A stretch of 64,000 nt of DNA, taken from the NCBI RefSeq assembly GCF_015832195.1, contig NC_052028.1:4073501-4137500 (forward strand). The letters are read 5' to 3'. The notes below the pieces were generated by a model that saw nothing but the letters and a program-made list of their open reading frames with translations, made no database searches and had not been told where the DNA came from. Positions 38,223-51,227 of this stretch are shown in pieces. A program made the translations under genes and the position numbers. How positions within the stretch are numbered: position 1 is the first letter of the stretch; every line of letters starts with the position of its first letter. This stretch comes from Motacilla alba alba (taxonomy: Eukaryota; Chordata; Aves; Passeriformes; Motacillidae).

Positions 38223-39516
38223 GTAAGTACTTCTGCCTGGCTGAATCTCTTGCATTGATGGTTTTAGATTTGTTAAACAGCACATATTGGTAAGATTGTA
38301 TAGCTTTTTTTGGTTTTCCTGCTCACTTTTCATAATGTGCTCTGGATATTCATAGTGCATCTGTTCAAAGGAAATAAAAACTTCTAGGACCTGTTGTTAT
38401 TAGTTATAAAAATATTTTCTTAAGGAAAACCAAATGAGCAAGTGTGACAGTTTTCTCTGCTGTGGACTTTGTGTTTAAGGTTTTCTTTCAGCATTGTCGA
38501 TGTGAAATGCAGAGCATATTATGGTTTAAGAGTGAGGCAGGAAACCTCCCACAAAGAGCAAATATTAAGCAAATGTGAATTCTTTGCTTAATAAGTGTCA
38601 TATGTTTTGCATGCTGGAATGTTGTCAGTATATGGACTTGTTGATGAATCACTACTACAGACATATATATTTAATCACATGGAAATTGGTCATTTCACAG
38701 CATTAATGCTTCATTCCATAGTTTGCAAAAATTATTAGGCATTTCAGCTTTTTGAGGAAATTGCTATTACACTGGTAGAGGGCCAGGAGTCTTTCAATGC
38801 AGTTTAGTTGATGAAAGAACAGACAAAGAGCTGCAATGGCTCCAAACTAAACTTGAGTGACCTGAAAATGCTTTTTCACTGAGATAGTGTGTGATACTTC
38901 ACGCTATTAGATAATTGATGTAGGAAAAGCAATTTTGTGCAGCAGGTTTCTTGATTACTGTCCTCAGTTCATCAGAGGGCTGAGCATGTGTTGGTCCCTC
39001 TGTGAAGTGAGTGGTTTCACAGGCTGATACAGATGTTTTCTGCCCTGATGCTGATGTACACACAAGCAGATATGTGTGCATTTAACATAGGTTTATATCT
39101 ATTTATTGTCTCTTTTTAACCTTTAACATGCTCTCCAGAACACCTCCCTGAACACCAGATTCAGATTGTATTGAAGTATTTTCTGGGTAGCAGATACATC
39201 CCTGGCAGCTTTCTGTCTCTGTTCCTCTGTGGACAGCAAAAAAGAAAAATATCTCAGATTGGTAGGGACAGAAATCATGAGAGCAACTTGAGCAGAGAAA
39301 TAATCTCTGTTTCCAACTTATACCTTAGTATCATTGGTTTTACACATATGTTTTTGCTGTTCCCAGTTTAGTCAAGTCTTTTTGTGTGTTTAGGATTGAA
39401 AGTCTGGCTGAGCTGAAGCCCTGTACCTGCTTTTGGGAGTGCAGTGACACTTTCCATACTGGGAATCTGGCTGCTGGGAGTATTTTCAGAACTCCAGGAA
39501 TAAACATAGCATGTTC

Positions 39517-39544
39517 CATTTGTTTGAATTTCCCTCAGGGTTTA
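39517..39544 (+). repeat. 28-bp exact direct repeat, copy 2
   Basis: Identical to 32986-33013, 6.5 kb downstream. The exon at 38151-38222 lies between the two copies. Confidence 0.9.
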
Positions 39545-41154
39545 TATTCAATGAAGTGGAGATCCAATTTTCCTGGGTAAACTGTTCACCTTAGGGAGTG
39601 ATAAAATCCCCTTTGGCCCAATACAATCTCTGCACTCTTTCTGTTTAGATGTATGTGCTGCCAGAAATGTAAAATACACAAAGCCCAAATGAACAGTAAT
39701 AAATAGGATCCATAAAATAAATAAGACCTGTCTGGGGTGTAATTTGCACAGTTGAGCAGTTGAATTTTACAGTGCAATTGTGCTCTCCAGTTTCTTAAAG
39801 AGGATCCTGAAACTTTTAGCAACCACAACGAATTTTTTCGTCACATGCCCGAAAAAGCTGTGCTTACTCAAAAACTGAGTCATGATAATTGAAAATAAAT
39901 GCATTTTGAGCCCCTCCTGATACACAGATCCTCAAGGAGAAAGCATGAACTTGGAGTCAGTTTGAAAATCATACAAGGACTTGCTACATCAAACTCTTAA
40001 AGCATGGGAGAACAAAAATTTGTCCTAATTGTGCAAAGTATGGGGCTGAGGGTGGGATTGGTGTTGTGGCAGGGCAGAGCTGAGTGCCAGGGTGTGGAAA
40101 GGATGCTCAGCCCAAGCCTCCTGTGGCAGGACAAGGGGGACATCAAACTGGCTTTTAGAATTGCAGAGAGATATTTGTGTAGCAGAGACAAAACTATTGA
40201 TTTTAGTCAGTGCTTTGCAATAGTTTTGAGTTGGTCTGTAATTGGAAGAACAAAAGTGAAATCTAGATGGTCCAGTCACTTTCTCCATAGCTGTTAAAAG
40301 CCTACAGGAGCATTTTCACCAAATTTCCTTTATGTCATGAACATCATCTCACTGTAATGGAAATATCATAACAAACTATGCAGCTTTAGTTCACTAAATT
40401 TGGAGGTAGGTTTCTATGTGCTGTACACTGCTTTTGTTTACTATTTATGACTTCATTTAGTTGAATCACATACATAATTGTCTATTTAAGCCATGACTCT
40501 ACTGACATTTTTAATCCAGGGCAATGATAAGAATGCGGCAGCACTGCTGTAGGATTGTGTATGATATTGCTTAAAAAGAGCCCAAACTCTGCTGGGATGG
40601 AACTGGCACCTTCCCAGTTAGGTCAGTTCCTGCAGGTGCTGTCCTCACCATTCATTGATTCAGTGTCCCAAGCACTGCCCACACAAACTGACCCCGTGGC
40701 ACTCCAGGGATTCCACAAACCCTCAGGAATGGATGATGTTGAGTACAGCAGGTATTTCCAACATATTTCTCATAAACAGCTCAGATTTCTAATCCTGCTG
40801 AATTTTCTTCTCATTACTCAATTTTTTATTAATTGCCTATAAAAATAATTTGTCCTCTCCTCTTTTTTTCAACATTGTCATGGATAGAGTTATTTTAATT
40901 GACTTTATTCAGAGTTGCGCCTAAACAAAATAAGTGTCTGAACAGAAATATCTGCCCAACATTTTGAAAATGCTTCCAGTGGTATTTCCTTACAGCAGAA
41001 GATATTTTTACCTTCTGGAAATATTTTGCTATAATAGGCAAAGAAATTGAGAAAGTATGTTAGAACTCATGAATGAAAATACAAGAATTATCTCCAGTTC
41101 CTGGAAATAAATTTTTTAAAAAATCCAAAAAATAACCTCAAGCCAAACCAAACC

Positions 41155-41171
41155 AAAAAAAAAAAAAAAAA
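41155..41171 (+). repeat. Poly(A) tract, 17 nt, in A-rich region
   Basis: Preceded by a CAAAC-like A-rich stretch from about 41101. Simple low-complexity sequence. Confidence 0.9.
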
Positions 41172-41567
41172 TAAAAGGCAAAAACCCTCAAACAAAGCAC
41201 AAACCGCAAACAGAAGTGTGGAAGGATACATTTCTGAAGTTGTCAACAATATTATTAGTAATCACTTTTAGTAAATATAGAGCAGCTTTATTTCTAATGT
41301 AGTTTATAAATATTAATTAACATGGTAACAAGCTTTCCGTTGTCCTCCCACTCACATTTTATATATGGCAGTTTCTCAACACTAAAAATTTCTCAGCTTT
41401 CACTGCTGCATTTTGTTTGACCTTGGACAACTGAGCCAGTTGATCACAGTTCCAGGGTCAAAAAGTCAACCCAGTAGTTTTTTTCCATTGTAAGCAATGG
41501 ATTTACAGGAGGAGTGGATGGGTATTTTTTAATGCTGAGCTGCAGTACACATTTAATTTTGATGAAT

Positions 41568-41644
41568 GAGCCCCAGACAGGGTTTGAACCCATGAACTCT
41601 CATTATGAATCTGTCTAGGGCACAGTGGGTTCATTAGTCACTCC
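41568..41644 (-). other. Decayed tRNA-like sequence (tRNA pseudogene or SINE head)
   Basis: On the minus strand the sequence ends atgggttcaaaccctgtctg plus gggctc. It has a good internal-promoter B-box (GGTTCAAACCC against GGTTCRANYCC) within a possible T-arm, and CAT sits where an anticodon could fall. The acceptor stem and anticodon stem do not pair well, so it is not a working tRNA. It could be an old tRNA-derived SINE fragment or coincidence. Confidence 0.25.
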
Positions 41645-42676
41645 AATAGAAATGTATCAACAAATTTACTGAGGTTTCTATCTCAATATCCTGCCTGATA
41701 TGTTTTTATTTGAAAGATGCTTGAGTTTACAGTACCATCTTAAAAATAGTTTATAGCATATGCAGAAATTTTAAAGTCTAAAAACCTATTTGAATCATTG
41801 GTTTCTTTAGTATCTCTTCCTTCTGCTATCCTTTATTTTGTTTATTTTCCTTTCATGTCAGTTCAGGTGTTGTACAGCTGAAGTCTTACATTGACTTTGA
41901 GCAAAATAAATACAGACTTTCAACATGCATTTCTTCACATTTTAAACAATTAGTTGGCTTCAAACTGATTTTTCTGAAATGTGAACTTTGTTTGTAATTG
42001 GCTGGTTACCTAAAAAACCACTTTCTTCAAGAGAAAGAGAAGTACAAATTAGTCAAGGTAGTACCTAAATTTAAGGTTAAAAGGTTGGTTTGCTTTTGGA
42101 TAGATGTCCATGAATAAAGGAAAAATTCTGAGAATTAAAATGTCATTATATAAATGCATCTTCTACAACTATTTGACCTAACTCAAATGATGGATCAAGC
42201 AGCAAACGTGTTTTAAAAGTCATAAATAAACTTAGCAGACACTGGGTTGCAGTTTGGAAAATGGAGGTATCTTCTGCATATGTGTTTCATCTGGTGAGGA
42301 GTCATTAATGTGAGTCATCAGATCCAAACTAAATTACTCAATTCAGGGTTAGAATACGCTCAGGAAGGACAGAGAATTAAAGGGAATCAATGTGATGAAT
42401 TTGATGAAAGCAATATGTCTGGTGACATTGCTCAAGCACAATTGTTTGAAAAAGGGATTTCTTCTTAGGTGTTTATACAACTTCCCTAACTAATGATGGG
42501 AAGAGAGGAGAAGAGCAGGACATGAATCTAAAATCCTTCCTGAATACTCAACAGATCTTTGCCTAGTTGGGAAACAATAACGTAGAAATGTAGAATAAAC
42601 CGTGCCTTGATGAGATCAGAGCTGTTTGCTGTCTTTGCCAACCCAATAACCTGTGCTAATTGTTCTGCACCTCGAG

Positions 42677-42840
42677 GGCTCTGGGCACCAACCCCCTGCA
42701 CTGTGACTGCCACCTGCGCTGGCTCTCCGAGTGGGTCAAGGCGGGCTACAAGGAGCCCGGGATCGCCCGCTGCCGCGGCCCCGAAGCCATGGTGGACAGG
42801 CTGCTGCTCACCACGCCCACACACCACTTCCAGTGCAAAG
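42677..42840 (+). CDS. SLIT3: SLIT3 exon: domain 4 LRRCT cap
   Basis: 164-bp exon, residues 366-421, entering in phase 2 and leaving in phase 1. The acceptor is ctcgag, with an unusually weak pyrimidine tract (ctaattgttctgcacctcgag); the start is fixed by the frame and by homology. The donor is gtagga at 42841. It encodes [20 protein letters not shown] and [13 protein letters not shown], ending FQCK. The LRRCT cysteines are Cys375, Cys377, Cys398 and Cys419, and the canonical NP motif is intact. The exon is GC-rich with many CpGs. A 186-codon open frame on the opposite strand (42528-43088) is a by-product of this composition. Confidence 0.96.
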
Positions 42841-45800
42841 GTAGGAGCCCTGGCACCCTCTGCCCTGGCCTCCCCCCAGGCTTTGCTCTTACACCCTTGG
42901 TTTTGGACATCGTGGGGGAGGTGGGGTTGGGGTTTGTTTTCCAAAATGTCACGCTCCTTCCATGTTGTGTTCTCTGGTGTTCTTCCCCAAAGTGCAGTTA
43001 GCAGCTCCAATGGCAGGAGAAGCAGGGAGCCTGAGAGCAGTGAGTGTTCCTGATGCTCACACCAGGTTATGTAAAGGCACATTAGCATATAGGGTGTTGT
43101 TGGAACTTATTGGAACAAACAATTTTTTTTGGCCTGTGACTTACCCCCCGAAAAACTGAGAAAACAAGAGGTATTATAAAAACATACAGCACTCTACTTA
43201 TTATGTACATTTACTTGAAAACTGAGAAACAGAGAATTCTTAAAGCAAATATTTACCAAAAAGTACATTTTCATCTGCAGATCTGCAAACTGTTCCCATC
43301 AGCAGTGATTCAGAAGCTGCAGATTACAGAAAACATGTCATGTCTGAATTCAGCGTGCATTCATTCAGGAGAGGGTTGAGGGGCAGCTCTGAACAATTTC
43401 GGGTGCTCAGTGGCAGGAGTATACTGCTTTAGAGAGCACTCAGACAGATTATCCACTTTTTTATGGATTAAATAAGTAGCTCATTAGTGAGTGGTGGACA
43501 TTAAGACATATCTGTATGTTCTTGTAAAAAAAGAGTTTCAGAGTTTTGCTCACTTTGCTTACCAGCAAGTACTTGAAGATGGAGCTATATTTATAGTGGA
43601 AAAGATGGATCAGTAGCCTCTCTTAGAAATGGAAATGAGGGCATAAAGCCTGTTTTTATGTCTCTCAGAGTGCCATGCCCATTTACAGTGCTGCCTGGCA
43701 GGGTGATTTTATAGGTGCTGGAATTAAACTGCTGAACAAACAAATGGTGGTGTTGGGGTGAGTTTAAAACACAGGTTCCCAAGGCTGAGCTGAATTTTAT
43801 ATCCTTTCAAATATCTCTTTAATAACTGTACCCTTATAATTTAATTACTTTAAAATGTCAGTCTCAAAACTATCAGAACTCAAAATTATCAGAACATAAT
43901 TTTGTTATGTAAAGTCTCTGATATCAAACCAGAGACTTTACAATAGTCTCTCAAATTTGAAGCACAAATATAAGAAGTACTAAAAATGCCAAATAATGCT
44001 CTTGCTCCCATGAAGTGAACCAAAGAAAATAATTGATTTTGTATATTACACGGGATCTGAAAATTAAACCAGAAGGAAAGGCTGTCTTCTTCATTCTGAA
44101 CCTGTGACATATCAAGAGTTATGCTCATTTTCTCTCTAAACTAAACAAGCAACTCTTAGGCAAGAGATCAGTGTATCTGTGATCCAGGATATTAGATGTA
44201 GTTGTATGCTTCCTATGTAAATATTAGATTGGTCCACTAGAAAGCTCCTGTTCTTTCTAATATCCCAAAAGTCCCCATAGCTTGTTTTATCTGAACAGTA
44301 AAGGAGAAAAAATGTGTTGATTTGGAGTTGGTGTTTGCACAAGCAGAAACAGTTGATGGTCTGGACAAGTGGCAGTAAAGTTCAAGAAGCTCTAGGCCCT
44401 TGACAAATTCACCTTTGCTCATGAAAATACAAATATTTTGAAAACCAGGGCATGGTTTGGCAGTCTCACTGCACCCTGTTCCCATTTCAGGGAGTGCAGA
44501 GCTCTGACCCCCAAAACCCTGGGTCCCAGCACCAAGAGTTGGCCCATGCTGGGCTGGGTACCTTGAGCTGCTGCGTGGAGGTCATGCTCAGATGTCCTCT
44601 GTGACCTCCAGGAACTTTTACATTAGAAAAAAATGTAAAAAGTAGTTTTAACTTATTCTTGTTAAAAATATGTTTTTAGCCTGTGCCTGAGCAGGAGGTT
44701 ATGTCTCAGCAGAGCCAAGGAAATAAAAGTGTGTTATGTGCAAGTCATGCAAACTCAGCTCTGCTTTTTATTAACTTGCCCTCCCAGCTATGCAGTAGAG
44801 GAAAGGAATGTGCTGGGCTGAGGGCATTTTGCTATATGGATTTATAAATCAAATCCACAAGGGCAAAGTAATGAACTACTTAAGTGCTAGGAACTAACAC
44901 TGTTCTTATTAGCTCCTCCATTGATTAGCTTTGATCTATGCCGTGGAAATAAATGGAAAATGTACACGTATTATGAAATAAATAGTAGAACAAATTCTGG
45001 CTTACTGACCTCTAAATCTAAAAGAGCAACACTGCTGCCTGTCTCAGGAGCTCTCAGAGGAGCCACCTTTGTTTATTCTTTGTTTATTTTACCATGAAGA
45101 CAAATGTAACTCAGATATGTCACGTTCCCTGTCAGTGCCAGGAATTCAGGTGTGATTTCCTCTTCCAAGGTTAAAAAACATGTATGGTGTGCAGTTAGAC
45201 ATAAACACAAAGATAGAATAGGATGACAACAGTCCTTCGTTGAATTTTTGGCATTTTTTTCTTCCTGTGTACTTCTCCCTCATTGCTGCCTGTGCACTCC
45301 CAGTCAGTCCCTGATGGCACCACCACCACTACAGGACCAGGACACAGCCCAGTGCTGTCACCTGAGACCCTTCAGCCCCCACTTCTGCCATGTTCTTACC
45401 CCTGCTGGTGCTCTGCAAGCGTTCAAAGTGAACATTTATAACTCGTGCAGGACAATTCAAAGCAAATCCCTGGCTGGAAGGGATTTTTTTCATTCCTAGT
45501 TCTGGTAACTCTGGAGCCCCACCTTCTCTTGAACATCGAATTTAAGCTTCTTTTCTTCACTTTCAGGATGTTTCACAATTTATTCCTTCTTGCCATTTAT
45601 CATGCAGTAACAGAAGCTCTGTGCCCACTTTTGATTAGTACAGGACCGATTTTAAATTATTTTAAAAGGTTATTTCCTTGAAAATGAAATAAAATTACTT
45701 TAAGGTCTTTACTGCCTGATATAATTTAAGCCACTTTAAAGTGCTAGGTCTTATTTTTTTACATATAAAAGCCAATGAGTTAATACTTGTTATTATTTGA

Positions 45801-46635
45801 AATGTAGCCATTTAAAAAATCACTATGTTTTAACTGTGAATATAACTATGAATATAACTGCCTAAATTAGCTTTCTGTAAAATCTCAACCATAAAGTATT
45901 GATTGACTTGGGACCCCAAATGTAATTAGTGTTGGTTTAGTCTGTGTTTGTTTTCCTGCTCACCTGCAAACTTCACTACTTCTCTGGAAGATTTCTGCTA
46001 CAAATATGAAGTTTTTTTAGATGGTTTAAATATGGCCGTGTTATTTACTTGCATACATTTACGTCTTTGTATATTAGGTTTTACTGCACTTTGCTGAGAT
46101 AGGACAGTGTTGATCATTCTTCTGGGCAGAAAGGGAAGAAAATAAGTTTCAGACTCTGGTAAAATTAAGGATGGTAGAGCACTTTGCACCTAAATATTCC
46201 CATAAGCCTCTAACTAAATCTGTCTTGTACATGGTTTTTATTTATGTTGTTGCATCTGCACTTTCATTCTTGTTATCAGCCATAGAAATGTCAGGCTACA
46301 GTTCCCTGGGGTTGCTGCTGCAGGATTTCCAGGACTGAGAACAGGAAAAATTGCTGAAAGCCATATATATATATAACCCACTCCCTGGAGGTTCCCAACA
46401 TGCTTTTTTCAGAGCATATGTTTGCATCTTCAGGAGAATATGAGCATCATTGAGACTTGCCTAGCACTTGATTTAAGTACTTAAAGCCTCTCTGATCCCT
46501 GGGAATCCCATGGTGTCGTGCAGTGCACCTGCAGCATGTGCATTTGTGCCAGTGCTTGGGGGAAGATGTTGCTGTGTGCATGGAGGTGCTAATTCTGCAA
46601 TCCACTCTCTGCTAACACTCTCTTTGCCTCTGCAG
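42841..46635 (+). other. SLIT3 intron, 3.8 kb
   Basis: Separates the domain 4 cap from EGF1. It contains a short (AT)n run at 46363-46375 and the near-tandem gaatataact pair around 45838-45859. No gene or transposon recognised. Confidence 0.9.
46363..46375. repeat. (AT)n microsatellite, short
   Basis: About six AT units in the intron just upstream of the EGF1 exon. Confidence 0.9.
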
Positions 46636-46760
46636 AGCCAGTGGATCTCAGTGTCGTGTCCAAGTGCAACCCCTGCCTCTCCAGCCCCTGTAAGAACAAT
46701 GGGACGTGCAGCAGTGACCCCGTGGAGCTCTACCAGTGCACCTGCCCCTTTGGTTTCAAG
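46636..46760 (+). CDS. SLIT3: SLIT3 exon: EGF-like repeat 1 (most of it)
   Basis: 125-bp exon, residues 421-462, acceptor cctctgcag, donor gtatga at 46761. It enters in phase 1 and leaves in phase 0, the only phase-0 junction in the window. After a short linker ([12 protein letters not shown]) it encodes the first EGF-like repeat: Cys434, Cys439, Cys445, Cys455 and Cys457, with the sixth cysteine (Cys466) at the start of the next exon. Asn442-Gly-Thr is a potential N-glycosylation sequon. The codon split by the upstream intron gives Glu421 where I recall Gly in other Slits. A 149-codon antisense frame across this exon is not a gene. Confidence 0.96.
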
Positions 46761-49700
46761 GTATGACTCCAAATGAACTCCATGAGGAGCAAGGAGCTGT
46801 TCCCCATCACTTGTGGTTCTTGAATTGTTGTGCTGTGAGAAGGTAATTTTACAAGCGCTGGCCTCCAAAGTTCCTTTGCTCAAGCAGGTTGTGTGTGACT
46901 TTTCAGCTGTGCCCTGCCACAAATTTCATCCTGTGCAGTTGGAAGGGCTTTGCTTTGTGCTGTGACTACGCGGATCACCCTGAGAAACTTGCTCTAGGTG
47001 GCCCTATTTTGAGGAGAGTGGTTGGGCTGTACCATCTCCAGAGGTCCCTTCAAGCCGTGGACCTTCTCTGATTCTGGGACAGAGACATCCATATAAAATG
47101 CCAAGTTGGTTTTATCCTCCTTTTAGTTTCTTGTTTTCTGCCAGCAGCAAGATCACCATTTCATAGGCTCCCAGCCAAAGGGAAGGCAGTTCAGATGACA
47201 ATTCAGGGCCAGTTTGGTCCATGGTGACAGAAAGTTGACACCTGGTAGTTTACACCCACCTTCCACACACTGATGAGCAGAAGGGTGATCCCTGATCAGA
47301 CACAACCCCTAAATCATCTGTCTCTGAATTCAGAGCACTGAAGTCCACAGAGGGATCTGCAAACATGAATCCTGGGGATTCCAGTCATTGTGGGCTTCGT
47401 GACAGCACAGTGGGAAATGGGGAAAGGGTCATTGAGTAAAGCACTTTCTTCAGCAGTGATGGATAACTCCCCTTGTTCACCCGGCACTGTGAGAGCTTCA
47501 GGACACCAGGGCACTGTCCCTGAGCTGCTGTAGCTGGACGTCTAGCTCAGGAGTCAGTAGCTGAAGGATTAAGTATAAGTAATAAATGAGGCATATGATC
47601 TGTTCACAGCCTGGGGGGTTTCAGGTGCTATGGCCAGCGTAGGCTGCATCCTGCACACTGGGATTTTATTATTGGCCTCTTTGGATACTACTGACAGTCC
47701 TGGTCAGTTGGAACAGATGCTCATAAAACACAGAGTAATAAGAATTATAGGGGAAAAAAGGAGGACAAAACCAGACATACATGTGGGAAGCACAAGTATG
47801 TGTATGTTACATTTCAGGTAGGATTTAGGAATTAATTGGTTCTGATGATGTCACCATCTCCCTTCTCTGTTTTCCTGGGATGCATCCCAGGGTAATTGAC
47901 AGAAACATTGGGAAAGGGAAAATATAAAGCTTATTTCTTCTGTTTCACCCCAGTGCCCCTACTCAAGAATAATAACAGTTCTCCCAAATAATTGAAAAGG
48001 GCATTGGAAATTTCTTGTCATTAGAAATCTTTCTACCCAGTGGCATATCAATGAGAAAATTTTCTAGGATTTAAAAGACTGTATTTTCAAAAATCTGTTT
48101 ACCTGAAACTACTTGACAACAACCTGTTTATCTCCTCAGGTTAATAAGAAAATGCTCATTTTAATTTGATTTTTAACATAAATTATGTTGAATTCATCAG
48201 GTGGGAACTTGAAAAGTAAATTATTTCAGAACTAGCAGGTGAACACATAAGTCTTTGCATATACCTTACTCTGTAAGACTTGTATCATGGAGCAGGTACC
48301 CAGGTTATTCTAAGTAAAAATGTGTTATGAGCTTATCTTCTCTTTTTGGCCCTCAGATTTTTGTTTGCTGGTTGTTCCTTTGGCTTTTTGCAGTATCCCT
48401 TACTCACTGGGATAGATTAGAAAGTTACTGGTATAGATGCATTTGTATTGCTAAAAGATATGTTTAGGATGGAAGATTTATTAAAAAGAAAAATCCAGAA
48501 TAACCCTCCAGTTTATCAGCATGTTGTAGTGTGCATGAAACCCCCGGATGCATCGTTGTCCTTGGAGGGGTAAACATTGGTAAACACTTGATGTGACTCA
48601 GTTTCAACATCTCACAGGGCATGCAGCTTTTCTCCTCTCTCACAGACTTTCTCAGGTGACATCAGTGTGTGAATGCAAAACCCAAAACCACTGTGAGCTT
48701 GCAAGCACCAAGCGTGGCAAAGAGCAAACAGACCAGGCATGGCACTTGGAGCAGGGTTTAAAAATACTGGCTGACAGTTCAGGGAGAATTGGTGGAAATT
48801 GAATAAGCAAAAAATGAACTGTGTGTCTTTACCACAGGTTTTTGAATAAAAATGAAATATGACAGGTCCAAATGCAAACCATATGAAAGGAGCACTCTAT
48901 CTACCACGCAGTTCTCCACCAGAGATTCATGCTAATTCAATAACAATACCTTGCTTCCTTCTCACCAGCCAGCACCAAACAGCTCCATCCATCTGGAAGC
49001 TATTTCCCAGACCTTGATAAATTGCCCTAAATCTGCCCTCTCAGCATTTGTTTTTCCTTGTTTGATGTAGATTTTAAAAAAATCCTGTGTGGAAGAGTGC
49101 ATCAATAAAGTGAAAAACCCACCCTTTATCCAAATTTAAGCTGACAGCTTCATAATGTTCCCTGTGAAGGGGCAGGCATTACAAGCAGCTTTCCGGGGTT
49201 CCTGTGCTCATGCCAGCCTTCAGAAAAACACAGGGCAGAAAGTCACCTCAGTCACCAGCTGCCAGAGTGGTGCCTGATGGATCAGGACACTCTCCCAGTT
49301 ATCTGCATTCTCCAAAGCTTGTGGTCTGGTTTGCGCTGTCACACTGATGACGGTTCCATCTCTTACTTTTCATGCTCACAGAGATGTTTTGGCTATTGAA
49401 TGTATACTTTGTGGGGCTTTTAGCAATTTTAGTGCTGCCCTTGATGGTTTGGGTAAACTCAAAGTGAGATAAGTCATGGACCACCTGAGCTGCAAGGCCA
49501 GAGGGGCCCAGGGGTGTTTGATGAGGACAGAAACAGAGATTGCTCACCAGGACCGGGCAAGGCTGAGCTGATAATGATCTTTGCTGCTGCTCTTTCTTTA
49601 AAATGGGTGATGAAAGTGCTTGTTGGAGATAAACCATGGCTGACACAGTGCTGTTGTGGCTGTACTTTGGGGAGAAAGCCCCAAGGAGTGGGGTATGGCA

Positions 49701-49822
49701 CCTCCAGCATCTGACAGGAGCTCCAGGGTGCCACCAATGCTGGCAGGAGCTGGCTCTCCATGTTATAAAACTCATGTTTTCATATTAAACACAGGCATAG
49801 GGGTCATTTTCCAGTGGGTTGG

Positions 49823-49835
49823 TTTTTTTTTTTTT
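49823..49835. repeat. Poly(T) tract, 13 nt
   Basis: T-run without a neighbouring TTTATT within 30 nt, so no sign of a retroposed 3' end. Confidence 0.9.
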
Positions 49836-51181
49836 CTTCTCCATAGCATTCTGTGAATGATGATTTAAATAATATGTGTGGTTTAGATTGTAAAGTCTGA
49901 TTGTAAGTAGAGAGATGGAGCTTTCTCCTGCTGGAAATGCTGCTGGCCACCTGCAAAAGGCAGTGAGTGTGAGTGCAGCTGGGGCTGGGAAATAGATAAT
50001 GAGAACCTACCATTGATTCTGTAGAGTGTGTGGCTTGTAAGTATTCCCACTGATACTGCAAAACTGACTCCATGGGTGTTGGAATTTAAGAAATTAATCA
50101 AACTTGCAATCAATAAGCCATTGAAAAAACTTCACTTGAATAACTGTAGCAAAAAGTAAGGTGAGTGGAAACAACACTCCATGTATTTTGTCATTGCTAT
50201 ATTCTGAATATGCCCTTTTGGGGCTTTTTGGCCAATTTTTGTCTTCTATACTTTCTTTTTCTTAAAATTGAGGTAGCAATAAATACAGAATAATTTGCTT
50301 ACTTTCAAATAGAATTACTTGTAGAACCGGGGAAATAGTCTAAAATACATTTTTGTTTTGCCTGAAATGAAAGAACATTGCCAAGCCAGAATAGGAAGTG
50401 CAGTGCCTGCCTAGGAATGTCCACAGCCTCTCTGATTGCTCAGGTAAAGGAGCCAGAGCTGCTAGAATGCAGATGTTTGTCACCTCTGGGTTCTGCTGTC
50501 ACTGGCAGCTGTCTGAAATGGAAAGTGAAGATAGGCAAAATTGGCACAGCTCACATCCCACACTCCAGGCACCAGATGCTGATGCATAACTGTGGCTCTA
50601 AATTTTACCCAAATCTATTCACCTCCCTGTTGAGTTCAGCCAGTGTCCTGGCTTTTCTTGCAGACCTGCGGTGTCTTGAGGGTTCAAGCAATTTCACCAA
50701 TCATCCAGAATGACAGATACAATTGGAAAAGTCCTGGGTAAAGCTCCTGGGCTTTGGAGAGACAGCATTCTTTGCAGCCAGATTCTTGTGGTGGGAGGCA
50801 TTACAGTGAAGCCAGAATGATATTTAGTGAGGAAGCTGGCTCCACATTTCTGCTAGGAATTTGGCTCTTCCCCCTCCCCACCCCCCACGCCTGGTTTTTG
50901 TCCCTGGAAACAAGTTTAGAAGTGGAGGGTCCCAGAGCAGGATGTCTCTGGGAAATGGGGGATTCGCACAAATCCCATGTTGTGCACTGGTTAAAATTCT
51001 GTGCCAGCACTTGGTGGAGTCAGTGCAGCTGAGCAGGAGCTGTGGCTGCTGAGCACAAGGCTGACAGCAGGTTTTCTCAGCACTGTCCCCATGCCACAGG
51101 TGCTGCCCTGGCTGTACCCCTGGCTCCTGGGGTGCACTGATCCTGCCTGTGCTTGGAGCAGGGGAAGTTTGCTGTTGATTT

Positions 51182-51227
51182 ATTTAAATAAATTTGCACT
51201 TTTATTAATTTAAATAAATTTGCACTT
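51182..51227 (+). repeat. Tandem duplication, 26-bp period
   Basis: The 20-mer atttaaataaatttgcactt occurs at 51182-51201 and again at 51208-51227, separated by six bases. It is a recent-looking small duplication in an AT-rich stretch. Confidence 0.95.

Larger units (their letters stand above)
38223..42676 (+). other. SLIT3 intron, 4.5 kb
   Basis: Holds copy 2 of the 28-bp repeat (39517-39544), an A-rich low-complexity stretch ending in A17 (about 41100-41171) and a tRNA-like sequence on the minus strand (41568-41644). No alternative exon was recognised. Confidence 0.9.

Noticed and set aside
42528..43088. 186-codon open frame on the minus strand
   Set aside because: It is antisense to the GC-rich LRRCT exon at 42677-42840. 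Few stops are expected there, and the translation resembles no family.
46473..46922. 149-codon open frame on the minus strand
   Set aside because: It overlaps the EGF1 exon in antisense. No domain, signal peptide or codon pattern supports it.
49299..49775. 158-codon open frame on the minus strand
   Set aside because: Low-complexity-free but without recognisable motifs, and it sits in an intron. Length alone is not convincing in 64 kb.
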